A stretch of DNA of 64,000 bases from Owenweeksia sp963758205 (GTDB taxonomy: Bacteria > Bacteroidota > Bacteroidia > Flavobacteriales > Schleiferiaceae): positions 496,001-560,000 of the forward strand of contig CAVWUM010000006.1 in the NCBI GenBank assembly GCA_963758205.1. Reading direction: 5' to 3'. The notes under the pieces were generated by a model that saw only the letters and a list, made by a program, of their open reading frames with translations, was not told where the DNA came from and searched no databases. The position numbers and the translations under genes are program-made. Shown piece by piece: positions 52,467-61,179 of the stretch (positions are counted from its first letter, which is position 1; each line of letters opens with the position of its first letter).

Positions 52467-52481
52467 ATATTCTTTTAGAAT
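52467..52481. promoter_or_regulatory. Small palindrome in the AraC/operon intergenic region
   Basis: TATTCTTTTAGAATA has arms TATTCT/AGAATA around a short centre. It lies 5 bases from the AraC start codon. The rest of the divergent gap (52482-52567) shows CACTTTGGG but no full TAnnTTTG box. An operator is only a suggestion. Confidence 0.3.
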
Positions 52482-52567
52482 AAGATTTTGATCATTAGGG
52501 TCAATAATTCACTTTGGGTTACGGAACTATCAGGAAATTCCTATGTAATTGAATGTGACAAACTTTT

Positions 52568-54016
52568 ATGCACATGATTTTACCAACCAACTCCAAAATA
52601 CTGGCAATTGTTTTTGTAACCGCCCTGGCGGCCAGCATTATTGCTCCTTTGTTATTAGTAATAGGGTTAGGCATTATGCTACTGGCCTCTGCCACTCAGT
52701 TGCTTATTCAGTTAAAGGTGCAGCATAGTGATGCTGATCTTGAGCAAGACTCTATTCCGCAATTAACCCCAATGGTATCTGTACATATACCTATTTGTAA
52801 TGAACCACCTGAACTGGTTTGTGAAACCATACTCTCTGTTATAAAACAGGATTACCCCAATTTTGAAATTATAGTGCTGGATAACAATACTACTGACAGT
52901 AAGATATGGGAACCGGTGGAGAAGTTTTGTAATGGATTTTCCAATGTACTTTTTATTCATAAAGAAAGATTGGAGGGCTACAAAGCCGGAGCATTAAACC
53001 TGTGCAGAAAACTAAGTGCTAAAGAAGCTGATTTTGTATTTACTGTTGATGCAGATTATGTGTTGACCGATTCGTGTATTTCACATGCCGTTGCCAAAGC
53101 CCTTCACCTTAATGTTGATCTTATACAGTTTCCCCAAGCCTATTGGAATGTATCAAAGCAAACCGTGGGTATGGAGGAGGAGTACCGCCACTACTTCAAT
53201 ATATATTCAAGGGCCGGAAATTCTAAAAATGCCGTATTAGGTACCGGAACACTAACTCTTATAAATATTGCAGCTTTGGATAGGATTGGTGGCTGGCCTC
53301 AAAACTCAATTACCGAGGATGCTGAACTGGGTATGCGCCTGCAAATGGCTGGTTTAAAATCAGCTTTTATAAACAGTTGTGTGGGCCGTGGCATAATGCC
53401 ACTTGATTTTGAAGGAATCAGAAAGCAAAGACTAAGATGGGTTTTTGGCAATTTTCAGACTCTGATAAATTCATTAAAGGCACTCAAAACCGGTGCTACC
53501 GTACCTAGGGAAAGCTGGCCTCAACTCCTGGCATGGGTAAACCTTTGCGGATTGCCCTCAATTATTCTACTATCGCATCTGGCACTTAGCGTAGCCGGAG
53601 TTGTTCACTATCAACCGTTTATCGGCAATCTCACCATCGGTATTTTTTTACTGCATTTTACAGCCAAGTTTCTGTTATTTCTTAAATCTACCGGCTATAG
53701 GCTAATACCATCTTTTCTGGCACTACTTACTCATCTTTCTATGATGGAAGAAGGAGCCTTCGGCTGGTGGGATGCATTGGTGGGAGCTCAAAAACCATTT
53801 GAAAGAACCAATAAGTTCAGCTCCAAATCAGCTATGAGGAGGCTACCTGTTGCGCTGCCGGCTATTCTTGTTGTCAGTGCTGCTATGCTCCTGTTTCTAA
53901 ATCATGCCCTTGCGGGGATGATAACCATTACGCTGGCTATTCTATTCATCATATCCGGCATGTTTACAGCGTACCAGGTAAACCATGCCCGCCTATTATT
54001 TCAATCTAAAGTATAA
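52568..54016 (+). CDS. Membrane glycosyltransferase family 2 (processive-type)
   Basis: 482 residues. Two N-terminal helices (~10-45), a GT-A catalytic domain with VHIPICNEPPEL (~71), VLDNNTTDS (~103), the DXD-type FTVDADYV (~157), TEDAELGMRL (~256) and QRLRW (~295, the Q/RxxRW motif of cellulose and hyaluronan synthases), then several C-terminal helices (~315-475). Such enzymes polymerise sugars, or transfer to lipid, at the inner membrane. It heads the operon, followed after 4 bases by the GT4 gene. Confidence 0.88.
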   Translation: MHMILPTNSKILAIVFVTALAASIIAPLLLVIGLGIMLLASATQLLIQLKVQHSDADLEQDSIPQLTPMVSVHIPICNEPPELVCETILSVIKQDYPNFEIIVLDNNTTDSKIWEPVEKFCNGFSNVLFIHKERLEGYKAGALNLCRKLSAKEADFVFTVDADYVLTDSCISHAVAKALHLNVDLIQFPQAYWNVSKQTVGMEEEYRHYFNIYSRAGNSKNAVLGTGTLTLINIAALDRIGGWPQNSITEDAELGMRLQMAGLKSAFINSCVGRGIMPLDFEGIRKQRLRWVFGNFQTLINSLKALKTGATVPRESWPQLLAWVNLCGLPSIILLSHLALSVAGVVHYQPFIGNLTIGIFLLHFTAKFLLFLKSTGYRLIPSFLALLTHLSMMEEGAFGWWDALVGAQKPFERTNKFSSKSAMRRLPVALPAILVVSAAMLLFLNHALAGMITITLAILFIISGMFTAYQVNHARLLFQSKV

Positions 54017-54020
54017 GTTT

Positions 54021-55094
54021 ATGAAAATTGCATTGCTCGCCCATTCCTTACATCCTACGGCTGAACCCTTTGCCGGTGGACTGGAGAAAATAGTACACCT
54101 TTTAAGCAAAGAACTTACCGACTTGGGACATGAAGTTCACCTCTACGGTCACCCGGAGTCAAAAGGAGATTTTATACTTAAGCCGTTTCGCTCATTAAAA
54201 ATCCGTAATGCTGAAAATGGATTTGAGGAGATGGATGATGAGTATCAGGAGGAAATTTACAGAGAAGCTATTGCCAAAATTAAAGCGGGCGATTATGATA
54301 TTGTACATAATCATTCACTAAATGAAGCGGCTATAATACTGGGTAATGAACTGGAAGTGCCATTTATCACCACCTGCCATACACCACCATTTGAGTCATT
54401 ACAGAAAGGCGTTAAAAACCTTAATGGTAATATCAACCAAACCTTTACTATGGTTAGTCAATCGCTGGGCATTACCTGGTCTCCATTGGTAAGGGATTAT
54501 AATGTAATCCATAATGGTATTGACCTGGCGCAATGGACGTTTGAGCCAGCTGTAAACGATAATACCGCCTTTTGGTGTGGTAGAATCTGTAAGGAAAAAG
54601 CCCCCCACCACGCTATACTGGCTGCCAAAGCCAGTAATATCAAACTACGGATTGCCGGATCAATAAGCAATGCTGAGTATTTTGAAGAACATGTAAAACC
54701 TTTACTGGATAATGATATCGTCTATATCGGTCATTTATCTCAGGCGGAATTAAACAGAGAAATCGGCAAATCTGCCTTCTTATACTTCACTTCTGTTTGG
54801 GATGAACCCTATGGTTTGGTAATGGCTGAATCATTAGCCTGTGGCACACCTATTATTGGATATAAATCGGGCGCAGCACCTGAAATTGTAACGGATGATT
54901 GCGGCACATTGGTAGAGGTGGGCAACTGGAAGGCTTTAGCAGAAGCCTCCTCTACAGCTCATCGCCATCATAGAAAAAACTGCAGAAGCAGAGCCATTGA
55001 ATTCTGCAGCTCCAAAAAAATGGCCTATGGCTACCAGGCTCTTTACAATAAACTTAAGAGAAAGCATAACACTGAAAACCTTATTGCGATATGA
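54021..55094 (+). CDS. Glycosyltransferase family 4
   Basis: 357 residues from the ATG at 54021 (the frame is open 12 residues further upstream but inside the GT2 gene). GT-B fold: N-terminal AGGLEKIVHLLSKELTDLGHEVHLYG near residue 20 and C-terminal FWCGRICKEKAPHHAILAAK (~178) with the EX7E nucleotide-sugar motif EPYGLVMAE (~258). It would transfer a sugar from a nucleotide donor to the growing glycan. The end shares four bases with the next gene (ATGA). Confidence 0.9.
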   Translation: MKIALLAHSLHPTAEPFAGGLEKIVHLLSKELTDLGHEVHLYGHPESKGDFILKPFRSLKIRNAENGFEEMDDEYQEEIYREAIAKIKAGDYDIVHNHSLNEAAIILGNELEVPFITTCHTPPFESLQKGVKNLNGNINQTFTMVSQSLGITWSPLVRDYNVIHNGIDLAQWTFEPAVNDNTAFWCGRICKEKAPHHAILAAKASNIKLRIAGSISNAEYFEEHVKPLLDNDIVYIGHLSQAELNREIGKSAFLYFTSVWDEPYGLVMAESLACGTPIIGYKSGAAPEIVTDDCGTLVEVGNWKALAEASSTAHRHHRKNCRSRAIEFCSSKKMAYGYQALYNKLKRKHNTENLIAI

Positions 55095-56212
55095 TAGGAT
55101 ACTATGCCCACAGTCATGGTTCAGGCCATTGCAATTATGCCAACATACTGGCCCGTACCTTTAAGGATGATATGGTGGTGTTTACCAGCCGTAATCATGA
55201 GTTTTATAAGGATACCAATGTGGTTTATCTGCCTGATGAAGATCTGGATGGTACGGAACTTAGTCCCGAGCTATTTCCTGAGCCTGTTTACCTGCATCAT
55301 GCACCGCTTCATCTCAAAAAAATTCAGATAAGGAATTTTGCACTGCTAAAGGAAATTATAGCGCAGGGCGTAAAGCTGTTAATAGTAGATGTAAGTGTGG
55401 AAATAGCGGCTTTGGCCAGGGTGTGCTCCATACCTTATGTATATGTACGGATGTTTGGCGAGCGTAGCGACACCCCCCACATTGGTGCCTACCAGGGTGC
55501 TGCATTTTTAATTGCCTACTATCCTGAGGAGCTGGAGCCTGATGATACTCCTCTCTGGGTAAGGAAGAAAACACTCTATCTTGGATTCTTTTCACGATAC
55601 TCACATAGCTCATTAACCTGGCCTGCCGCGCTTAAAACTTTAAACCTGCCACCGGATGCTAAGGTGATAACCTATATGCAGGGATTTGGGGGCAATGGTC
55701 AAAGTCAGGATTGTGTGAATCAACTGGCCGAAGAATTTCCTGAGTATCATATTTATGTGCTGGGTGCAGAAGAAGTAAATAGCCCGTATAGCAAAGTAAC
55801 CTATGCCGGTTTTGTTAAGGATCCTTCGGTTTATATAAAGGTTTCTGATTTTGTAGCTGGCCCTTGCGGGATGACAGCCGTTGCTGAAATAGCAGACCTT
55901 GATGCCCGATACATAGCCATACCGGAACAGCGCCCTTTTTATGAGCAGGAGTGTTTGGCAAAAAGGCTTATGGAGCTAAACCTTATCAGCGTAAAGCACA
56001 AGAGTAACAGCTTTACCCAATGCCGTAGCCAGTTAAACAATAACGCTACCGCCTGGAACCCTTATGTGAGCCCAAATGGACCTCAGCAGTTTTATGACTG
56101 GCTACAGGCCCTTAATTATGATGTTGAGTTTTTGCGCTCTTCACTAAATCAAGCCCGATCTATAAAGGATCATGCACAAATTTTATCTAATCAAAAACAG
56201 CTGGCAGGATGA
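55091..56212 (+). CDS. GT-B glycosyltransferase (MurG-like, GT28-type C-terminus)
   Basis: 373 residues. It opens MIGYYAHSHGSGHCNYANILA, a glycine-rich GT-B start, and has VITYMQGFGGNGQSQDCVNQLAEEFP (~195) and VAGPCGMTAVAEIADLDARYIAIPEQRPFYEQECLAKRL (~258-297), the pattern of the MurG/GT28 donor site. The substrate is unknown. Overlaps by 4 bases on both sides show tight translational coupling within the operon. Confidence 0.83.
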   Translation: MIGYYAHSHGSGHCNYANILARTFKDDMVVFTSRNHEFYKDTNVVYLPDEDLDGTELSPELFPEPVYLHHAPLHLKKIQIRNFALLKEIIAQGVKLLIVDVSVEIAALARVCSIPYVYVRMFGERSDTPHIGAYQGAAFLIAYYPEELEPDDTPLWVRKKTLYLGFFSRYSHSSLTWPAALKTLNLPPDAKVITYMQGFGGNGQSQDCVNQLAEEFPEYHIYVLGAEEVNSPYSKVTYAGFVKDPSVYIKVSDFVAGPCGMTAVAEIADLDARYIAIPEQRPFYEQECLAKRLMELNLISVKHKSNSFTQCRSQLNNNATAWNPYVSPNGPQQFYDWLQALNYDVEFLRSSLNQARSIKDHAQILSNQKQLAG

Positions 56213-57069
56213 GAGAATTCAGTTTAATAACAGTGGCCCATCACCGAAATAACCACTTAAAAAATCTGCTGAAGGGGGTGTTGGAAAGTAATATCATACC
56301 AAACCAGATTATAATAGTGGATTTTGACAACAGTGTGGAATTGCCGGCCCTGCAACCGGTTGGTATATTAAGGGTAACCCTGAATACGCCCGATGACAAA
56401 ATTTCACTATCCGCAGCCCGCAATGCCGGGGCCCAGGTTGCTCATAATCAAAATTTGATTTTCCTGGATGTGGATTGCATCCCTTCTACACACTTTTTTG
56501 AAAAAATGCTTTCAGGCATGGAAGAGTGCAACGGATTGGTGATGGGTACCCCAAGGTATTTGAATACCGCTGTGGCAGATAATTTCACAGAAGAGGAGCT
56601 TGAAGAACAAAGTGAACTTCATCCCTCCCGCCCGGCTCAAACCAAGACCCTGCAAAAATGTGATGACTACGCTTTGTTCTGGAGCCTGTGCTTTGGTATC
56701 ACAAAGTCTAATTTTATAAAGATTGGCGGGTTTGATGAAAACTACACAGGCTATGGTGGCGAGGATACAGACTTTGCCTTTATGGCTAAAGAGCACGGCC
56801 TTGATTTTCAGCTTTCGGAGGCAACGGCCTACCACCAGCCTCATGATGTATATACACCCCCTGTTAATCATCTTACAGATATTGTAAAAAACAGCACCTT
56901 ATTTAAGAAAAAGTGGGGTTGGTGGCCAATGGAGGGCTGGCTTAACGAGTTTGAGGATATGGGCCTTATTGAAAGAGAAAAAAAGAACGGTAAGGAAATA
57001 ACTCAGGTAAAACATGTAGATCCTCATCTGCTGGAGCAATGCCGAAATGAGGTAGCAGCATTTAAATAA
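56209..57069 (+). CDS. Glycosyltransferase family 2 (soluble, galactosyltransferase-like)
   Basis: 286 residues. GT-A fold: SLITVAHHRNNHLKNLLKGV (~5-24), a SAARNAGAQVAHNQNLIFLDVDCIP stretch (~68-92) with the DVD motif, and GGFDENYTGYGGEDTDFAFMAKEHG (~173-197) as in galactosyltransferase C-domains. No membrane helix. It is the fourth glycosyltransferase in the operon and overlaps the third by 4 bases. Confidence 0.86.
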   Translation: MREFSLITVAHHRNNHLKNLLKGVLESNIIPNQIIIVDFDNSVELPALQPVGILRVTLNTPDDKISLSAARNAGAQVAHNQNLIFLDVDCIPSTHFFEKMLSGMEECNGLVMGTPRYLNTAVADNFTEEELEEQSELHPSRPAQTKTLQKCDDYALFWSLCFGITKSNFIKIGGFDENYTGYGGEDTDFAFMAKEHGLDFQLSEATAYHQPHDVYTPPVNHLTDIVKNSTLFKKKWGWWPMEGWLNEFEDMGLIEREKKNGKEITQVKHVDPHLLEQCRNEVAAFK

Positions 57070-57077
57070 TCAATATT

Positions 57078-57359
57078 ATGGACTGGGAACGCTTTTTAAT
57101 AGTATCCAGTGGTGTATCCATTACGCTGGCTTTAGCCGGGCAATTACGCTATGAGGGCCTACATCAACTTCCAAGATCCATTTCGCCCTTTGCGGCCATA
57201 GGCCTGTTTGCCGCTGTTGCGTCACTATTGATTTGGGGTATTATAGCCCATAGTGGCACTTTGAGTATTGCCTGTAGCATCGGTACGGTAATGTCATTGG
57301 TATTAATACGTACCTCACTCAGGAAAAAAGGAAATATTAAACGTAATAATCGCTTATGA
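57078..57359 (+). CDS. Small hypothetical membrane protein
   Basis: 93 residues with about three hydrophobic stretches (residues 5-20, 36-56, 60-80) and a basic tail. I do not recognise the family. It is 8 bases after the fourth glycosyltransferase and overlaps the DUF421 gene by 4 bases, so it is in the operon. Confidence 0.65.
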   Translation: MDWERFLIVSSGVSITLALAGQLRYEGLHQLPRSISPFAAIGLFAAVASLLIWGIIAHSGTLSIACSIGTVMSLVLIRTSLRKKGNIKRNNRL

Positions 57360-57880
57360 TGTCGCAATTAATTGAGATAGAAACTTCAACGGTTTATTCA
57401 ATTATCGTAACGGCCATCGGGGTATATATTACGCTGATAGCTTTTACACGCATAGCCGGTAAACGGAGCTTTTCTAAAATGAGCAGTTTTGATTTTGCCA
57501 TGACGGTAGCCGTTGGTTCGCTACTGGCTACTACAATTCTATCATCTACAGTAAATCTTACTCAAGGTATTATAGGGTTGGCTATTGTGTATGTGCTTCA
57601 AATTTCGGCTGCCATGCTCAGGAGGTTTAGCTGGTTTAAATCCATGATTGACAATACTCCACTGCTATTAATGGAAGGCCAGAATATATTTCACGAAAAC
57701 CTCAGGAAAGCCCGCGTGGCTGAAGATGATTTAAGATCAAAACTCAGGGAAGCTAACGTAGTAGAGCTAAGCGAGGTAAAAGCAGTGGTATTTGAAACCA
57801 CAGGCGATATCTCTGTAATACACTCGGATGACAAAGACTCACGCTTGAATACATGGTTAATGGAGAATGTAAAACGATGA
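57356..57880 (+). CDS. DUF421/YetF-family membrane protein
   Basis: 174 residues. Two to three helices (~14-100) are followed by a soluble YetF domain (~100-160), and the family motif RIAGKRSFSKMSSFDFAMTVAVGSLLATT is at ~32-60. Known relatives in Bacillus spores and stress genes have no established reaction. Its start overlaps the preceding gene by 4 bases and it ends 3 bases before the GntA-like gene. Confidence 0.85.
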   Translation: MMSQLIEIETSTVYSIIVTAIGVYITLIAFTRIAGKRSFSKMSSFDFAMTVAVGSLLATTILSSTVNLTQGIIGLAIVYVLQISAAMLRRFSWFKSMIDNTPLLLMEGQNIFHENLRKARVAEDDLRSKLREANVVELSEVKAVVFETTGDISVIHSDDKDSRLNTWLMENVKR

Positions 57881-57883
57881 ATT

Positions 57884-58552
57884 ATGGAAACCACATCACT
57901 AAAAAGTACAGAAACCTTAAGAAATCAGTTTGAAGATTTCATACTGAACAAGGATCACCCCTGTTTAATGGCACAATCCGTTTTCAGGCAAAACAATTAC
58001 GAAATACATCAGTATGCCGGATTAACTGAGGCTACTACAGCCAGCTCACTGTTGCGCGACTTAAGCCAATATCTTGACAGTTATGATTTTAATACTCATG
58101 ATATGTTTTCGTTTATAGCGGTGTTTGATGAAGATAGGCTGATGGAAAAGCAATTTGAGAAAAAAATGTGGGCGCTATTACAGGCTCTGCATGAGATTGA
58201 CCCATCGGAATGGGATAAAACGGTTGATCAGGATCCTGATAGTGAAAACTTCAGTTTTAGTTTATTAGGCAGAGCATTTTACATCGTAGGCCTGCATCCC
58301 GATAGCTCACGCCTCGCCCGCAGGGCGCCCAGGCTGGCACTGGTTTTTAATTTACACCATCAGTTTGAAACATTGAGAGAACTGGGTGTTTATAAAAATA
58401 TAAGAGACACCATCCGGGAAAGGGATACCGCCCTGCAGGGTGATGTAAATCCAATGCTTCAGGATTTTGGCCACGGTAAGGAAGCTCCCCAGTATAGCGG
58501 CCGCAAAGTGGATAATTCCTGGAAATGCCCTTTTCACGCTATCCATAAATAA
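57884..58552 (+). CDS. YqcI/YcgG-family heme-type N-hydroxylase (GntA-like)
   Basis: 222 residues. Family motifs are present: HPCLMAQSVF (~24), RLARRAPRLALVFNLHHQFETLR (~144-166), and NPMLQDFGHGKEAPQYSGR plus WKCPFH at the end. The only characterised member, GntA of the guanitoxin pathway, hydroxylates a guanidino nitrogen with a heme cofactor. That family relation is established knowledge; the substrate here is unknown. The neighbouring DUF1989 gene also belongs to a family acting on guanidino compounds, which strengthens the idea of a guanidino substrate. Confidence 0.8.
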   Translation: METTSLKSTETLRNQFEDFILNKDHPCLMAQSVFRQNNYEIHQYAGLTEATTASSLLRDLSQYLDSYDFNTHDMFSFIAVFDEDRLMEKQFEKKMWALLQALHEIDPSEWDKTVDQDPDSENFSFSLLGRAFYIVGLHPDSSRLARRAPRLALVFNLHHQFETLRELGVYKNIRDTIRERDTALQGDVNPMLQDFGHGKEAPQYSGRKVDNSWKCPFHAIHK

Positions 58553-58573
58553 TTGATAACATTAAAACAGCTA

Positions 58574-59167
58574 ATGACAACTACCATCGAAAAGCAATCA
58601 GGCGTAGCCTTTAAACTAAAAAAGGGCGAACTACTAAAAGTAATTGACCCTAAAGGACAGCAGGTAAGCGATATGGTATTGTTTAATGCTGGGGATACGG
58701 ATGAAAAATTATCTTCCGGTAAAACCCTGGATTTTGAGGAAACCATTTTAATTACCAAAGGCCATTACCTATGGAGTAATCGCAGTACCAAAATGGTGAG
58801 GATTGTTGAGGATACTAACGGCCGCAATGATTTTCTATTGGCCCCGTGCAGTCCGGAAACATTCCAGATTATGTATGGCAAATCGGAATACCACCCCAGT
58901 TGCTTTGAAAACCTTATCAATAACCTGAAGCCCTTTGGTATTGAGGTGGATAACATTCCAACAGCCTTTAATATTTTTATGAATGTTCAGTTTACGCTTG
59001 ATGGTAAGATTTCAGTAGAGCCACCTACCAGCAAGGCGGGCGACTTTGTTTTATTTGAAGCGTGTATGGATTTAATAGTGGGCCTTACCGCCTGCTCGGC
59101 CGAGCAGAGTAATAACTACTCTTTTAAACCCATTGAATGGGAGATATTGAAGAAGGATGAGCAATAG
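58574..59167 (+). CDS. DUF1989 (urea carboxylase-associated / carboxyguanidine deiminase superfamily) protein
   Basis: 197 residues from ATG 58574; a TTG at 58553 is possible but unconserved. Conserved blocks: GQQVSDMVLF (~34), VEDTNGRNDFLLAPCSPETFQIMYG (~77-101), YHPSCFENL (~104), FNIFMNVQF (~130), SKAGDFVLFEACMDLIVGLTACSAEQSNNY (~152-181). The cysteine and histidine set (CSPE, HPSC) is the likely metal or active site. Relatives are the CgdA/CgdB carboxyguanidine deiminase subunits of guanidine degradation. Only one subunit gene is here and no guanidine carboxylase, so that pathway itself is not present in the window. Confidence 0.82.
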   Translation: MTTTIEKQSGVAFKLKKGELLKVIDPKGQQVSDMVLFNAGDTDEKLSSGKTLDFEETILITKGHYLWSNRSTKMVRIVEDTNGRNDFLLAPCSPETFQIMYGKSEYHPSCFENLINNLKPFGIEVDNIPTAFNIFMNVQFTLDGKISVEPPTSKAGDFVLFEACMDLIVGLTACSAEQSNNYSFKPIEWEILKKDEQ

Positions 59168-59438
59168 CGGCTGGGTTGAACTTATTGGAATTTTAGCCGG
59201 TGTACTTACCACCTCGGCTGTGCTCCCTCAAATTATAAAAGCCTGGCGCACCAGGCAGGTAAAGGATATCTCAGTTGGGATGTTTATCGTGCTCATCTCA
59301 GGCGTTAGCCTTTGGACTGTTTACGGCATATTAAAAAATGATCTGGCTATAATCCTGGCTAACGGAATTTCGGTGGCCCTTAACTGTACCCTTCTCATTA
59401 TACTTATCCGCCATGGGAAGAGTAAAAGCGAATCCTGA
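59157..59438 (+). CDS. SemiSWEET-type transporter (PQ-loop protein)
   Basis: 93 residues with one three-helix bundle. The PQ motif is in TSAVLPQIIKAWRTRQVKDIS (~19-39) and SGVSLWTVYGILKNDLAIIL (~49-68) matches the second and third helices. SemiSWEETs dimerise to form a small-sugar facilitator. The start overlaps the DUF1989 gene by 11 bases, and it ends the plus-strand operon, one base before the convergent SDR gene. Confidence 0.88.
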   Translation: MSNSGWVELIGILAGVLTTSAVLPQIIKAWRTRQVKDISVGMFIVLISGVSLWTVYGILKNDLAIILANGISVALNCTLLIILIRHGKSKSES

Positions 59439-60290
59439 TCAGGCCCCTACTATTTCGCCCCCGTTTATATGAATAACCTGCCCGGTAATGTAACTAGAAT
59501 CTTTACTGGCCAGAAATACATAGGCCGGAGCCACTTCACTGGGCTGCCCTGCCCTACCCAAAGGTGTATCCTGACCAAAATCCGTAACATCATCAAAAGT
59601 GGCAGGTATTAGTGGCGTCCAGATAGGCCCGGGTGCCACAGCGTTTACCAAAATGCCCTTATCCGCTACACTTTTTGATAGCGACCTGGTAAATGTGGTA
59701 ATAGCTCCTTTGGTGGATGAATAATCAATTAAATGACTACTGCCTCTGTAGGCCGTAACGGAAGTGGTATTAACAATCCGTGCACCCTTTTTCAGGTATG
59801 ATAATGCCTCTCGCGAAATGCTTATCATAGCTAGGATGTTGGTTTCGAAAGTTTCTTTCACCTGCTCGTCATCTACCTCTTTCAAACTATCCTTTGGAAA
59901 CTGAACTGCTGCGTTGTTTACCAAAATATCCAACTGCCCGTATTCGTCAATCGTTTTGGAAACTATTGTTTTCCGGAATTGAAGATCCTTAATATCACCG
60001 GCTATCAGCAGGCATTTGCCACCCTCGTCCTGTACCAGCTTCCTGGTTTTTTCCGCATCTTCATTTTCTTCCAGATAAACAATGGCTATTTGTGCACCTT
60101 CACGGGCAAAATGCACAGCCACAGCCTTGCCTATACCACTATCCCCACCCGTTATCAGCGCCACTTTGTCTTTAAGGCGATTGCTCCCTTCATAGTCAGC
60201 CCTTATAATTTCAGGTTCAGGATGCATTTTTTCTTCTTTACCAGGTTGTGTATCCTGGTTCTGTTGCGGAAAGCTATCAGGCTTACTCAT
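59439..60290 (-). CDS. SDR-family oxidoreductase (YghA/YdaD-type)
   Basis: 283 residues. A 35-residue hydrophilic head (QQNQDTQPGKEEKMHPEPE) precedes the Rossmann fold, as in general-stress SDRs of the YghA/YdaD group. NAD(P) motif TGGDSGIGKAV (~46-56), NNAAVQ, catalytic Ser in NTTSVTAY and Tyr-Lys in DYSSTKGA (~195), end GGEIVGA. The substrate is unknown. It is 11 bases downstream of a second SDR, presumably in the same transcript. Confidence 0.87.
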   Translation of the reverse strand: MSKPDSFPQQNQDTQPGKEEKMHPEPEIIRADYEGSNRLKDKVALITGGDSGIGKAVAVHFAREGAQIAIVYLEENEDAEKTRKLVQDEGGKCLLIAGDIKDLQFRKTIVSKTIDEYGQLDILVNNAAVQFPKDSLKEVDDEQVKETFETNILAMISISREALSYLKKGARIVNTTSVTAYRGSSHLIDYSSTKGAITTFTRSLSKSVADKGILVNAVAPGPIWTPLIPATFDDVTDFGQDTPLGRAGQPSEVAPAYVFLASKDSSYITGQVIHINGGEIVGA

Positions 60291-60301
60291 AATCTCAAAA
60301 T

Positions 60302-61168
60302 TTAATGGATACTTGGTTGCCCGGCTGCACCCTGGTAAGTATGTTGAGTGTTGATACTTCCCTGAGGTTGGGTGGTCACCTTATCATCTGCATCATCGCC
60401 AACGCTGCCTTTGGCTACAGTTATTCCACCATCAGCTGATACTAATGCCCCGGTAATGTAAGAGGCTTCATCCGAGGCAAGGAAAAGATAGACATTAGCC
60501 ATTTCTTCTGGTGTACCTCTGCGGCCCATCGGGGTAGCTGCCTTTATCATATTGGTCATCTCTGTCGTCATCGGGCCATGCTCCTCCCGGGTCCATGCAG
60601 TGTCAATAGCTCCCGGGCAAACGCAATTTGCACGCACTCCGTTTTTAGCCTGCTCAACCGCCACACCCTGCATAAAGGCGTGTATAAAACCTTTAGTTCC
60701 ACCGTAGGGTGCGTTGTTGGCTAAACCCTGCTTACCTGCCTCTGAACCGGCCGATACTATACAGCCTCTTGATTTCTTGAGTTCGGGCAGGGCATACTTG
60801 GTCATTAGCACCGTTGTTTTGATATTATGATTCAACATATAATCAATGTCTTCATCCTTTAAGGCATCAATTTCGCCCACCATAGGGAAAACACCAGCAT
60901 TGTTTACCAGTATATTAAGCTCCCCCCATTCATCCACAGCACCGTTAATCACAGTTTTTACATTTTCTGCCGTGGATATGTCTTTTTTGAAACCTATAGC
61001 CATTCCGCCAGCATGCTCAATTTCATCCACCACATCTTCAACGGGGTCATCCTCCATACCCACAACTACCACCTTGGCCCCTTCTTTAGCAAATTTCTTG
61101 GCTATAGCCTCTCCTATGCCGGTGGCTCCCCCGGTTACTACTGCTACCTTTCCTTTTAACCTCTTCAT
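60302..61168 (-). CDS. SDR-family oxidoreductase
   Basis: 288 residues. Classical SDR: TGGATGIGEAIAKKF (~12-26), NNAGVF (~88), catalytic Ser in VSAGSEAGKQ and Tyr-Lys in APYGGTKGF (~153), CPGAIDTAW. The last ~35 residues (GSVGDDADDKVTTQPQGSINTQ) form a polar tail that is not part of the fold. Cofactor and substrate are not determined by sequence. It is 11 bases after the FAD/Rieske gene. Confidence 0.86.
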   Translation of the reverse strand: MKRLKGKVAVVTGGATGIGEAIAKKFAKEGAKVVVVGMEDDPVEDVVDEIEHAGGMAIGFKKDISTAENVKTVINGAVDEWGELNILVNNAGVFPMVGEIDALKDEDIDYMLNHNIKTTVLMTKYALPELKKSRGCIVSAGSEAGKQGLANNAPYGGTKGFIHAFMQGVAVEQAKNGVRANCVCPGAIDTAWTREEHGPMTTEMTNMIKAATPMGRRGTPEEMANVYLFLASDEASYITGALVSADGGITVAKGSVGDDADDKVTTQPQGSINTQHTYQGAAGQPSIH

Positions 61169-61179
61169 AAATTGTTTAC

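Noticed and set aside
57884..59167. Complete guanidine degradation or guanitoxin pathway
   Set aside because: No guanidine carboxylase, allophanate hydrolase, second DUF1989 subunit or other guanitoxin enzymes are present.
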